Positions 23,757-32,152 are shown, numbered from the stretch's first letter. The stretch: DNA of 34,041 nucleotides from Alphaproteobacteria bacterium (GCA_016870035.1 VGCJ01000016.1:1-34041); one strand, 5' to 3'. Numbers and translations are program-made. The notes: generated from the sequence alone by a model not told the origin.

Positions 23757-25201
23757 GCCATTACCCTTTTGTTTAAACACGTCGCGACGATGTCGTGATC
23801 AGAAAAGGGAAGAATTTTATCGCCGATCATTTGACCGGTCTCGTGACCTTTGCCGGCAATCACCAACACATCTCCTTTTTGAAGCATATCGATACCTGTA
23901 TGAATGGCTTCGGCGCGATCACCGATTTCACGTGCGCCCGGCACGGTTGAAAGAATCGTGCGGCGGATCAATGCCGCATCTTCTGAGCGCGGATTGTCAT
24001 CCGTCACAATCGTGATATCAGCATTTTGATGCGCGATCGCACCCATTAAAGCGCGTTTCTCTTTGTCACGATCTCCGCCGCACCCAAAGAGACAAATTAA
24101 TCGACCGTCAGCAAACGGCCGCATGGTTTCAAGCACAGCCTTCAAGGCATCGGGCTTATGAGCGTAATCAATGATGATCAATCCGCCCTTGTGAGCACCC
24201 ACACGTTCGAGCCGTCCCTTCACGCCACGAAGCGTCGAAAGCGCATCAAAAACAGCGTCTGCTTTCAGACCGGTTGAAAGCGCAAGCCCGGCAGCAACAA
24301 GCGCATTCGAAATTTGAAATTCACCAACAAGAGGCAAATTAACTTCATAACTGCACCCCTCATGACGAAGTGAAATGATTTGATCAAAGCCTTCGCGTCG
24401 TGCCACACTCAACGTAATCGTCTGCCCCGCGCGCCCGACAGAGACGATGTCTAACCCGCGATGGCGTGCTTTTTCAATAATGGTTGCTGCATCATCACAA
24501 TCCGCATTGATGACGGCTGGCGCACCCTTGGGCAATAGAGGATCAAACAAGCGCAATTTGGCCTGAAGATAGGCTTCACGTGTTCCATGATAATCAAGAT
24601 GATCATGACCGAGATTGGTGAATGCCGCTGCTGTTAAGCGCACGCCATCAAGCCTTTTCTGATCAAGCCCATGAGAAGAGGATTCCATCGCCAGATGCGT
24701 AATGCCTTCATCGTGAAGCGCTTGCAGTGTTTCATGTAGAGAAACAGGGTCAGGCGTTGTCAGTGCACCATAATCGATACGGTCTTCGCGTGTAATCCCT
24801 ATTGTACCAAGACTTGCCGCGCGATGACCATTTTTTGAGAAAATCTGGCGCGTAAAATCAGCGACCGAACTTTTGCCCGCTGTTCCTGTAACGGCGACAA
24901 TCGTATCAGGTTGACGCGGATAAAAGCGCGATACAGCGCGCGCCAAAGATAAACGCGCATCATCGACATAAAGATAAATAATCTCTTTTGGTAACTCCTG
25001 TGGCGAGGTTTCTTCACCAATGACCACGGACGCACCGCGCTGGATCGCATCTTTGATAAAATGGCCACCACGCGCCTTAGACCCGGCGAGCGCAAAAAAA
25101 GCAAAATGATCTTTGATCAAGCGACTGTCTGACGAGAGACCCTCAATCTCCACATCATGATGCGGAGAAGGAACATGATCGATCAGCACGCGAAGTTTCA
25201 C
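23753..25201 (-). CDS. murE: UDP-MurNAc-L-Ala-D-Glu--meso-diaminopimelate ligase
   Basis: MurE adds the third stem residue. The DDNPRSEDA segment carries the DNPR motif that marks enzymes using meso-diaminopimelate, so the wall should be the usual Gram-negative type. I set the start at GTG 25201, which overlaps the ftsI stop as GTGA, follows GGGGG, and gives MKLRVLIDHVP; a GTG at 25213 is possible. The protein is 482 residues. The P-loop reads TGTAGKSS (105-112), with Ala and Ser where GTNGKTS is common. TNLGHDHLDYHGT, the QAKLRLF lysine (usually carbamylated) and FGCGGDRDKEKR are present. It ends in an ATGA overlap with murF. Confidence 0.95.
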   Translation of the reverse strand: MKLRVLIDHVPSPHHDVEIEGLSSDSRLIKDHFAFFALAGSKARGGHFIKDAIQRGASVVIGEETSPQELPKEIIYLYVDDARLSLARAVSRFYPRQPDTIVAVTGTAGKSSVADFTRQIFSKNGHRAASLGTIGITREDRIDYGALTTPDPVSLHETLQALHDEGITHLAMESSSHGLDQKRLDGVRLTAAAFTNLGHDHLDYHGTREAYLQAKLRLFDPLLPKGAPAVINADCDDAATIIEKARHRGLDIVSVGRAGQTITLSVARREGFDQIISLRHEGCSYEVNLPLVGEFQISNALVAAGLALSTGLKADAVFDALSTLRGVKGRLERVGAHKGGLIIIDYAHKPDALKAVLETMRPFADGRLICLFGCGGDRDKEKRALMGAIAHQNADITIVTDDNPRSEDAALIRRTILSTVPGAREIGDRAEAIHTGIDMLQKGDVLVIAGKGHETGQMIGDKILPFSDHDIVATCLNKRVMA

Positions 25202-26988
25202 TTCGTCCCCCACGCACCTAATTTGACCATGGTCGGGAAAGGCTGAGCCCGTGGATCAAATTTTTTGGGAAGATCAAGAAAAGGCGCAACACGTTCGATG
25301 ATATTGCCTGTCACGGGCCCCGCATTCCATCCGGCTGTCTGGAAACCATAAGTGCCGTCGACAGCCTGCGGCTCATCAAGGATAACCGTGAAGAGATAAC
25401 GCGGTTTATCAGCCGGTGCGATGCCCATAAAGGTTGTGAGCACGCGCTTCCCATCATATTGACCATGGAAAGATTTATCGGCCGTGCCAGTTTTGCCACC
25501 AACAAAATAACCTTCAATATTGGCTTTGCTTGCGGTGCCTAATTTATGCGAAGCGTTTAGCCGCATAATGTAACGCATCGCTTCGCTTGTTTCGGGTTTG
25601 ATGACGGTTTTCGACATCGCCATCGCTTCTTCCTCAGTACGAGGCAAGAATGTTGGTGGGAACAAGTGCCCGCCATTCACAAGCGCAGACACCGCCATCA
25701 CCGCTTGAATGGGCGCAACAGCAAGACCATGACCATAAGCAACGGTCACGGTCGTCAATTCATTCCAGTATTTTTGGACTTGTGGCTCAGCGCTTTCAGG
25801 CAATTCGGTTTGTAACCGGTCGAGCTGGCCCATCTTTTTCAAAAATGCGCGATGCCCATCGACACCGACCGCCAAAGCCATTCTTGCTGTGCCGATATTG
25901 GATGAATGAATAAACACTTCCGGCACAGTCAAAATACGATGCGTCGGATGAAAATCACCGATTGTATATTTGCCATAACTCAATCCGGATCGCGCATCGA
26001 GCGTTGAATTGATGTTGATTTTTCCGGAATCAAGCGCCATTGCGGTCGTGAGCGCTTTGAAGGTCGAACCCATTTCATAAGTGCCGACCACAATGCGATT
26101 GATCTTTTCCGGATCAAGCGCGTCTTTCGGATTATTCAGATCAAAATCGGGAAGTGACGCCAAAGCAATCACTTCACCGGTAGTCACATCAATGACCATC
26201 CCACCGCCGGCTTTGGCCTTATAATGCTCAATGCCTTTTAGCAATTCGTCGCGCAACGCGTGCTGCACGCGGATATCAATTGATAAATTTACAGGCGTAA
26301 GTTTGGTGGCATCGGATGCGAGACCGGCACTGGCAAGTGCTGCGAGCCCTTGTCCATCGATATATTTTTCAATACCCGCGATGCCTGTATTGTCGATGCT
26401 TGAATAGCCCAGAATATGTGCGGCCGTTGTCCCATTTGGATAAATACGCTTGCTTTCGGGTTGGAACCCGATGCCTGGCAATCCCAAGCGATAGATCTCT
26501 TCACGTTCCTTCGGTGTGATTTCACGCTTAATCCACACAAAGCCTTTTTTTGATGCGAGTTTTTCACGCAATTCACGCGCATTCACATCCGGTAAAACCG
26601 CGGTGATCAACTCAACCGCTTCATCTTTATCAATGATGCGTTTCGGTTCAGCAAAAAGTGAAACGGTTTTAATATCGGTTGCGAGCACAACGCCGTTGCG
26701 ATCAATGATATCCGGACGCGCTTTCGCAATTTCAGTCACCGGAAAGCTATGTTGTGCCGTGTCTTCAGGCTGATTGGCATAATGCACGAGCTTAAATGAG
26801 ATGGCTCCAAAAATTGCAAGAAATCCGAGCACCACAATCACAAGACGCGGACGGCTTTTATCGATGCGCATGCTGAAAAGTGCGCGCCATATACGAACAG
26901 GCCACGAAGGACGCGACTTTTTCTCCGCACGCGCCGGTCGCGTAGCACTCAAATGAAGCGGGTCATCAGGGGGAAAAGAGCGCGTCAT
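25198..26988 (-). CDS. ftsI: Septal peptidoglycan transpeptidase FtsI (PBP3)
   Basis: FtsI is the class B penicillin-binding protein that crosslinks septal peptidoglycan alongside FtsW. The 596-residue protein has a basic cytoplasmic leader, one membrane helix at about 49-67, a pedestal domain beginning near RPDIIDRNGVVLATDI, and a C-terminal transpeptidase domain. The penicillin-binding motifs are STFK at 308-311 (nucleophile Ser308), SSN at 362-364 and KTGT at 499-502. YGHGLAVAPIQ also matches. Its ATG is 6 bases after the ftsL stop and the end overlaps murE as GTGA. In this group a separate FtsI is normally paired with FtsW, as found here. Confidence 0.97.
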   Translation of the reverse strand: MTRSFPPDDPLHLSATRPARAEKKSRPSWPVRIWRALFSMRIDKSRPRLVIVVLGFLAIFGAISFKLVHYANQPEDTAQHSFPVTEIAKARPDIIDRNGVVLATDIKTVSLFAEPKRIIDKDEAVELITAVLPDVNARELREKLASKKGFVWIKREITPKEREEIYRLGLPGIGFQPESKRIYPNGTTAAHILGYSSIDNTGIAGIEKYIDGQGLAALASAGLASDATKLTPVNLSIDIRVQHALRDELLKGIEHYKAKAGGGMVIDVTTGEVIALASLPDFDLNNPKDALDPEKINRIVVGTYEMGSTFKALTTAMALDSGKININSTLDARSGLSYGKYTIGDFHPTHRILTVPEVFIHSSNIGTARMALAVGVDGHRAFLKKMGQLDRLQTELPESAEPQVQKYWNELTTVTVAYGHGLAVAPIQAVMAVSALVNGGHLFPPTFLPRTEEEAMAMSKTVIKPETSEAMRYIMRLNASHKLGTASKANIEGYFVGGKTGTADKSFHGQYDGKRVLTTFMGIAPADKPRYLFTVILDEPQAVDGTYGFQTAGWNAGPVTGNIIERVAPFLDLPKKFDPRAQPFPTMVKLGAWGTK

Positions 26989-26994
26989 ATCACT

Positions 26995-27378
26995 CTATTC
27001 CTTTTTCTTTGCGCTGCTCGTGATCTCGGGCGTTTTTGGTGTCGCAGCATGATCAGAAAGTCCAAGCGTTCCGAGCTTATCGGCAATTGAATCTGTTTCC
27101 GGTAAGCGATCTGGAACATCTTGCCAGCGGATGATTTGACTTGCGCGCATGGGTACGAGATCAAGATGCGCATCAGAGAGCATCTGAATGCGCTCTGGTC
27201 CATTGAGCTTTTGCCACTCGGCTTTGAGAAGTGCGATCAAATCGCGCTCATGCACAATCTGCTTTTCAAGCCGCGCGACATCGGCGCGCAAATCCATCGT
27301 ATCATATTTGATTTTATAAACGTATACCGCAGAGCCGATGAGAATTGCGATTGCCAGCGCGTGAAATATACGGGGCAT
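26995..27378 (-). CDS. ftsL: Cell division protein FtsL
   Basis: FtsL is a small bitopic divisome protein that joins FtsB and FtsQ and activates FtsW-FtsI. The frame is open far upstream (to 27582) inside rsmH, but the true start is the ATG at 27378: GGGGAG lies 9 bases before it, it follows the rsmH stop by one base, and it gives the expected opening MPRIFHALAIAILIGSAVYV. The 127-residue protein has one membrane helix (about 5-21), a coiled coil (about 28-55), and a low-complexity C-terminal tail rich in Thr, Pro and Lys. Sequence conservation in this family is low; position between rsmH and ftsI settles the assignment. Confidence 0.9.
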   Translation of the reverse strand: MPRIFHALAIAILIGSAVYVYKIKYDTMDLRADVARLEKQIVHERDLIALLKAEWQKLNGPERIQMLSDAHLDLVPMRASQIIRWQDVPDRLPETDSIADKLGTLGLSDHAATPKTPEITSSAKKKE

Positions 27379-27379
27379 A

Positions 27380-28381
27380 TCAGCGTCTCCCCTTTGGTGA
27401 CGCGACACGCGCAGGCGCGGCCGTGCGCCGCGCAACACGTAAGCGAGCAGAACGCGCACGAGGATTTTCGGCAATTTCTTCTGCCGAAGGATCAATCGGT
27501 TTACGTTGAAGTGTTTCGAATGTAGCCGCAGGACGCGCGCCCATCGGCATGTGACGAGAAGGATCAGGCGTATCACCCGCACGTTCCGCTATGAACCGTT
27601 TCACAATGCGATCTTCAAGCGAATGAAACGTCACAACAGCCAAACGCCCACCTTCGTCAAGAATCTCCTCCGCCGCATCCAATGCACGTTCAAGTTCACC
27701 AAGCTCATCATTGACCGCAATACGCAGCGCCTGAAATGTTCGGGTCGCCGGATGAATAGCATCGCGTGGCATATGCACAACACGCGCAACAAGATCCGTG
27801 AGTTGTTTGGTCGTTTCAAAAGGCGTTTCGCGTCTCATGGCCACAATCGCACGCGCCACCGCGCGGGAGCGTCGCTCTTCACCATAGGTATAAATGAGAT
27901 CAGCAAGCGCTGTCTCATCCATTGTGTTGACGAGCTCCGCAGCGCTGGGTCCCTCTTGCTCCATGCGCATATCGAGAGGGCCATCAAAACGAAAAGAAAA
28001 GCCACGCGCTGCATCATCAAGCTGCATAGAGGATACGCCAATATCGAGTACGATCGCATCAGCCGGTTTAAATCCATGCGCTTCAGCGAGTGAGGCGATA
28101 TCCCCAAAGCGCCCTTCCACCAATTTCAAACGGCCTTCAGCGGCATCGACAAGTGCTGCGCCATCGCGAATAGCGTTGGGATCACGGTCAATCGCCATAA
28201 CATGAATATCGGGAACCGCATTCAAAATGGCCGCGCTATAGCCGCCCGCGCCAAAAGTGCCATCAATCACGCGATCCCCCGATTGAAGCGCAAGCTCCGC
28301 CAAAACCTCCGCAAGCATGACCGGGCGATGGCGCGAAGCACCGTTCCGCACGGCATCGGAGAGGGCGGGAAAACTCGGCAT
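27380..28381 (-). CDS. rsmH: 16S rRNA (cytosine-1402-N4)-methyltransferase
   Basis: RsmH (formerly MraW) methylates C1402 of 16S rRNA in the decoding centre. From the ATG at 28381 the protein is 333 residues. [11 protein letters not shown], the SAM loop [42 protein letters not shown] and GPLDMRM are all typical, as are [14 protein letters not shown] and [15 protein letters not shown]. In-frame TTG (28423) and GTG (28408) codons upstream are possible starts but have no clear ribosome site. It is the first gene of the cluster; the mraZ gene that often precedes it is absent. Confidence 0.95.
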   Translation of the reverse strand: MPSFPALSDAVRNGASRHRPVMLAEVLAELALQSGDRVIDGTFGAGGYSAAILNAVPDIHVMAIDRDPNAIRDGAALVDAAEGRLKLVEGRFGDIASLAEAHGFKPADAIVLDIGVSSMQLDDAARGFSFRFDGPLDMRMEQEGPSAAELVNTMDETALADLIYTYGEERRSRAVARAIVAMRRETPFETTKQLTDLVARVVHMPRDAIHPATRTFQALRIAVNDELGELERALDAAEEILDEGGRLAVVTFHSLEDRIVKRFIAERAGDTPDPSRHMPMGARPAATFETLQRKPIDPSAEEIAENPRARSARLRVARRTAAPARVASPKGRR

Positions 28382-28443
28382 AAGGGCACGCGAAACGACA
28401 GCGGACACGAAATTAAGGCTCAAGGGCTGATACTGAAGCGAGC

Positions 28444-28462
28444 ATGGTTAAAAATTGGTTGA
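28444..28462 (-). promoter_or_regulatory. ctrA box: Candidate CtrA-like box upstream of rsmH
   Basis: On the minus strand, TCAA-N7-TTAACCAT lies 63 bases before the rsmH ATG. The CtrA consensus in alphaproteobacteria is TTAA-N7-TTAA, with TTAACCAT known as a half-site, so this is one mismatch from the full box. CtrA controls division genes such as ftsZ and ftsQA in Caulobacter. Single-site matches are common by chance, so this is a suggestion only. The presence of ctrA in this genome cannot be seen here. Confidence 0.35.
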
Positions 28463-28529
28463 GATTGCGGTAAAGCACCCGCAAAAGCAGCAGATTCCGC
28501 GCCCCTGACTACAGATTTAAGAGATATTC

Positions 28530-28920
28530 GTGCCAGTCGGTCTGTAAGCCGGGTTCTGTCCCTCCGGATCGCTTCGGATTAGACGGCCATTCCTCTGGGA
28601 CGACAGTCTCCTGCCGCCTCAAGCAACCTACCCGAATGACAGAGGCCGGAGCCGCCTCAGGAGCCCGAAGGCCCCTCGTCACTCCTATTTGGTCTTGCTC
28701 CCGGTGGGGTTTTCCCTGCCGCGCCCGTTACTGGCCGCGCGGTGCGCTCTTACCGCACCTTTTCACCCTTACCTCCGGTCCGAAAACCGAAGGCGGTATC
28801 GCTTTCTGTGGCACTTTCCCTGGGGTCGCCCCCGCCGGCCATTAACCGGCACCGTTTCTCCGTGGAGCCCGGACTTTCCTCCGGCCCCAAAGGACCGGCG
28901 GCCATCCAACCGACTGGCAC
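28530..28920 (-). ncRNA. rnpB: RNase P RNA (bacterial class A)
   Basis: The catalytic RNA of RNase P, which removes the 5' leader from tRNA precursors. On the minus strand the RNA begins GTGCCAGTCGG and ends CCGACTGGCAC, a perfect 11-bp P1 helix that sets both ends. The conserved block GAGGAAAGTCCGGGCTCC lies just inside (about 28866-28882) and its 3' partner ACAGAACCCGGCTTACAGA at 28542-28559; together they form the P4 core. The length of about 390 nt fits the alphaproteobacterial class A type. It lies between a dead lytic transglycosylase gene and rsmH, all on one strand. No clear terminator follows. Confidence 0.96.
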
Positions 28921-28928
28921 GAAATGTT

Positions 28929-28957
28929 GACATAGTCATTCATCACCGCGCTGGCAA
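28929..28957 (-). promoter_or_regulatory. Probable rnpB promoter
   Basis: On the minus strand TTGCCA (28957-28952) and TATGTC (28934-28929) are separated by exactly 17 bases. Transcription would start about 7 bases further on, close to 28922, which agrees with the RNA 5' end deduced from helix P1. The elements match the alphaproteobacterial sigma-70 type reasonably well. Confidence 0.6.
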
Positions 28958-28965
28958 GGCACTGC

Positions 28966-29439
28966 TTAGTTGATCGCGCCTTCATAGGTGGCCATGAAAT
29001 CTTTAGCGCGCGCAATAGGCGCGATTGGCCGCGTTGATCTTTTGCGCATCAATGCCGCTTTGATAACGGCTTACGTTCCACAAAGATCACCGCCCGCACG
29101 CTCAAAAGCCAAAGCGAGATAATGCACACCAAATTTGATGTTTGTTTCGGGATCATAGAGACCTTCCGTGGTGCCTCGATATCCCAATGATCGCGCGGTT
29201 GAGGGCGTAATTTGCATTAAGCCGATTGAGTGTCGTTTTTGGATTCGCGACGCCACCCGCTTTCAACGGCAATAACCGCATGGACAATCGCAGAAGGTAG
29301 GCCATGGGTCTGTGCATATTTTTTCTGCAAGTGCAGACAATCTCTCTGGTGGCGCATCCGCCTTCGCCGATGTTCCAACGATGAATAACACTGAAGATAC
29401 AATCGAACAAAAACGCAAAACAGAATACGGCAGGCGCAT
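28966..29439 (-). pseudogene. Lytic transglycosylase (SLT domain), broken by at least four indels
   Basis: A gene for a small exported peptidoglycan-cleaving enzyme. The ATG at 29439 follows GGAG at 5 bases and opens a signal peptide (MRLPYSVLRF... ending TSAKADAPPE). The frame then shifts at an A6 run near 29325 to continue KYAQTHGLPSAIVHAVIAVESGW, where the Glu of AVES is the catalytic acid. It shifts back near an A5 run (about 29236) into IGLMQITPSTARSLGY and YDPETNIKFGVHYLALAFERAGGDLCGT. A one-base loss near 29073 creates TAA, after which SRYQSGIDAQKINAANRAYCAR continues in another frame; loss of one GC unit near 29008 is needed to reach AKDFMATYEGAIN and TAA at 28966. The four changes sum to a multiple of three. 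About 157 codons in the intact ancestor. Confidence 0.85.
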
Positions 29440-29859
29440 GACATCGCTCCGTTCAGTTGAGAGGCAGGAAGCCTCTCCGATTTACGCATTACGCGCCAAC
29501 GCGAAGAGGCAAATCGCTCAATCTGTTGAGGGGGAATGGATTATGTGTGCTAAAAACGATCTCTTGCTCAACACGTGATCCGAAAGATTCACAGATGTGA
29601 ACCGCACTATTAACCGAAGCCATCGCATTCGGGAGATAGCATGATGAATGATGTTTCTTCATGATCCCTCTTCGCCTTTAAACTATGGCGCAATTAAGAC
29701 ATAGCGGAATTTAATTCTCAGCAAGTCGTAAAATAACGTAAGGAAATATGATTGATTTCAAAGAAAAATGAAATTATTTCAACCTACATGCATCTTAAAA
29801 CTGTAACTGAGCCGTAGTATAAATAATTTGTTAGTTATGATGAAATTATATTTTCTGAT
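29440..29859. other. 420-bp AT-rich intergenic stretch without a supported gene
   Basis: Bases 29440-29859 separate the dead transglycosylase from the small unknown gene. The right half is clearly richer in A and T than the coding DNA around it. I see no tRNA, no convincing hairpin terminator and no repeat. A 7-codon frame (ATG at 29748) with AAGGAAAT before it exists on the plus strand but no gene follows it. The stretch may be what is left of a decayed gene, though I recognise no remnant. Confidence 0.5.
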
Positions 29860-30129
29860 TCAATTTTGATAGAGTTCAGGATGCGTTTCACAAAAATGTC
29901 GATGCGCCATCACAAGCTCGCCCGCATGAGCCTTACGGCCCTGCTCAAGGACTGTGTGAATTTCATCAATGATCATATCACGCACATAATCGGCGCCGTG
30001 ATTGCAGTGAAGAAGATAGGAGGCCAATGCAGCAGCGGCAACTTCAGGCACATGTTCATGTTCGGCGATGGCTTCGATTTCCGCAAGCTCTAGGCCGCAC
30101 ATACCACAAATATCAACGAGCGAAATCAT
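29860..30129 (-). CDS. Small conserved-looking protein of unknown function
   Basis: An 89-residue acidic protein from the ATG at 30129 (GGA 9 bases before); a TTG at 30138 would add three residues. I do not recognise a family. It begins MISLVDICGMCGLELAEIEAIAEHE, with two closely spaced cysteines (CGMC), then an alanine-rich helix (VPEVAAAALASYLL), a Cys-His pair (LLHCNHGADY), and further helices ending in AHRHFCETHPELYQN. It is probably all helical, cytoplasmic, and has several Cys and His residues that could bind a metal. Codon use and compact form look like a real gene rather than a chance frame. It stands alone, 80 bp downstream of metF on the same strand, so it may be read from the metF transcript. 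Confidence 0.65.
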   Translation of the reverse strand: MISLVDICGMCGLELAEIEAIAEHEHVPEVAAAALASYLLHCNHGADYVRDMIIDEIHTVLEQGRKAHAGELVMAHRHFCETHPELYQN

Positions 30130-30209
30130 CTTCGACAATCCGTTTGAATGGGATCGTCAAGACTATTAAGACTGGTTAGCGCTGCCCATTCGGAGAAGTG
30201 CGAATAAGA

Positions 30210-31121
30210 TCATGCCGCGCGCGACAATGATGCTGGCCGCAATCCCAACAAATGTGCGATGGCATAAGCGAGATCAGCGCGATTCATCGTATAAAAATGA
30301 AAATCGGCGACGCCTTGATCAAGAAGACCGAAAACTTGTTCTGCCGCAACCGCTGCCGCCACAAGTCGGCGCGTTTCACGATCTTGCTCGAGCCCGTCAA
30401 AGCGCCTCGCAAACCAAGCAGGAATGCTTGCGCCCGCTTTCGCCGCGAATTGCGCGGTTTGTAAAAAATTCTCGACCGGCAAAATTCCAGGCACAATCGG
30501 AATCGTGATGCCCTTCGCGCGCACTTTATTAAGATAGCGAAAATAAACATCATTATCGAAAAAGAATTGCGTGATGGCGCGAGTCGCGCCCGCATCGATC
30601 TTGGCTTTCAACGCGTCGAGATCCGAATCGAATGTCGCGCTTTCGGGATGTTTCTCCGGATAGGCCGACACCGACACCTCGATATCGCCTTTTGAACAAA
30701 TGGCGGCAACGAGATCAGATGTTTGCGCATAACCATCAGGGTGAGGCTCATAATTTGTACCAATGCCGCCTTGCGGATCACCACGCAACGCGACGATGTG
30801 GCGAACACCCGCCGCGATGAAGGTCTCAAGCGTTGAATCAATATCTGACTTTGACGCTCCTACACAGGTGAAATGCGCAGCCGGCTTCAATGTCGTTTCA
30901 CGGCAGAGGCGCGTAACTGTGTCTAATGTGCGTTCACGCGTTGTGCCACCCGCACCATAGGTGACAGAAACAAAAGCAGGATCAAGCGGCTCGATCCGGC
31001 GAATGGTGCTCCATAAAGCCTGATCCGCTTCCGGCGATTTCGGCGGAAAAAATTCGAAAGAGGCGCGAATTTCTTTTGGTGTAACATCGCGACTGACGCG
31101 GGCAGAAACGGTCGAGATCAT
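30210..31121 (-). CDS. metF: 5,10-methylenetetrahydrofolate reductase
   Basis: MetF uses FAD to reduce methylene-tetrahydrofolate to methyl-tetrahydrofolate, the methyl donor for methionine synthase. The 303-residue TIM-barrel protein shows SFEFFPPKSP with the catalytic Glu23, FVSVTYGAGGTTRERTLD, AHFTCVGAS, HIVALRGDPQGG with the flavin-contacting Asp, and ITQFFFDND, then IVPGILPV and DFHFYTMNRADLA. All are hallmark stretches. The start overlaps the upstream regulator's stop in ATGA, so the two are co-translated. Regulation is likely through the upstream palindrome. Intact and normal in length. Confidence 0.97.
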   Translation of the reverse strand: MISTVSARVSRDVTPKEIRASFEFFPPKSPEADQALWSTIRRIEPLDPAFVSVTYGAGGTTRERTLDTVTRLCRETTLKPAAHFTCVGASKSDIDSTLETFIAAGVRHIVALRGDPQGGIGTNYEPHPDGYAQTSDLVAAICSKGDIEVSVSAYPEKHPESATFDSDLDALKAKIDAGATRAITQFFFDNDVYFRYLNKVRAKGITIPIVPGILPVENFLQTAQFAAKAGASIPAWFARRFDGLEQDRETRRLVAAAVAAEQVFGLLDQGVADFHFYTMNRADLAYAIAHLLGLRPASLSRAA

Positions 31122-32125
31122 GAAAGAGTCTCCTCTTTCGATTTTTTCGGACGAGGATCACGAGCAACAACAATAGAAACGGTGAGCTGCGCTCCACCCT
31201 TCACAGGCGGTGCGATGTCACGACGACGTTCCCCACGCAAACCGGCTTCAGCAAGCCAACCATCAATTTGTGCTACCGAAAAACCAAGACGCCGATGCGC
31301 CTGTGTTTCACGCAAAAATTCAAGATCATGTGGCGCGAAATCAACGATCAACATGCGCCCGCTCGGAGCCAAAGCTTGCGCCGCTTCACGAATGGCACGC
31401 GCCGGATCATCGAGAAAATGTAAGACTTGATGAAGTATCACGAGATCGAACGCATCACGCTCAACGGGCAACGCATAAATATCACCTTGACGCAATTCGA
31501 CAGGGCGCAATCCTTCGCGTTCAAGATTAGCGCGCGCAACCGCCAACATCGCATGGCTTCCGTCAACGCCGACGCGACGCCGCGCTTGCGAACCAAAAAG
31601 CGAAATCATGCGGCCCGTGCCTGTTCCCAAATCAAGCAACGCGCCGAAAGGAGCCTCACCAATGGCCGCGCGCAAGGCTTCTTCAACCACCGCATCGGGC
31701 GCATGGAGCGAGCGGATCTTGTCCCATTCATCAGCATGTTTCGAAAAATAAGCAGCCGCCGCTTCAGCACGGTTTGCACGAACAGCGCGCAAGCGATCAC
31801 GATCACCCCGCAACACGGCATCGCTTGCATCGATGCGTTGAACAAGTGCGCGCACAAGGCCGCCCGCCGGATCGCGATCAGCGACACTGAAAAAGGCCCA
31901 GGCCCCTTCGCGACTGCGTTGAATGAGACCCGCCTCGACCATCAATTTGAGATGACGCGAGACACGCGGCTGAGATTGGCCAAGAATGTCGGTAAGATCT
32001 GATACGGTGAGCTCACCCTCGGCGAGAAGCGCCAAAATCCGGATCCGTGTATCTTCACCAGCCGCCCGCAACGCGCCCACAAGCGCTTCAAGCGTCATCG
32101 GAAGTGAGAGTGTCTGCGGTACCAT
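31118..32125 (-). CDS. sahR: ArsR-type regulator fused to SAM-dependent methyltransferase domain (SahR-like)
   Basis: A 335-residue two-domain protein. Residues about 12-85 form an ArsR winged helix (recognition part near 39-66, LTVSDLTDILGQSQPRVSRH). The cysteine pair of metal-sensing ArsR proteins is replaced here (ELTVSDL), so metal sensing is unlikely. Residues about 140-320 form a Rossmann methyltransferase fold with LLDLGTGTGRM (163-173) and VGVDGSHAML. This fusion next to metF is the layout described for SahR, a repressor of methionine-cycle genes that responds to S-adenosylhomocysteine. The start ATG at 32125 has a weak AGG upstream; an internal ATG at 32098 is possible. The palindrome at 32153-32174 is a good candidate for its own operator. 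Ligand is inferred. Confidence 0.85.
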   Translation of the reverse strand: MVPQTLSLPMTLEALVGALRAAGEDTRIRILALLAEGELTVSDLTDILGQSQPRVSRHLKLMVEAGLIQRSREGAWAFFSVADRDPAGGLVRALVQRIDASDAVLRGDRDRLRAVRANRAEAAAAYFSKHADEWDKIRSLHAPDAVVEEALRAAIGEAPFGALLDLGTGTGRMISLFGSQARRRVGVDGSHAMLAVARANLEREGLRPVELRQGDIYALPVERDAFDLVILHQVLHFLDDPARAIREAAQALAPSGRMLIVDFAPHDLEFLRETQAHRRLGFSVAQIDGWLAEAGLRGERRRDIAPPVKGGAQLTVSIVVARDPRPKKSKEETLS

Positions 32126-32152
32126 GGATTGACCTACGCCATTTTTTAGAAA

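Noticed and set aside
27379-27582. An N-terminal extension of FtsL of 68 residues inside rsmH
   Set aside because: The strong GGGGAG site, the one-base spacing to the rsmH stop and a normal bitopic FtsL all point to the ATG at 27378.
28516-28529. A terminator directly after rnpB
   Set aside because: The sequence after the P1 helix shows no further stem followed by a U run.
29230-29335. Phase variation of the transglycosylase through the A runs
   Set aside because: The runs are only 5-6 bases long, and two further lesions downstream would keep the gene off whatever the A-run length.
29748-29771. A 7-codon frame with a good ribosome site, possible leader peptide
   Set aside because: No gene or attenuator hairpin follows on the plus strand, so there is nothing for it to regulate.
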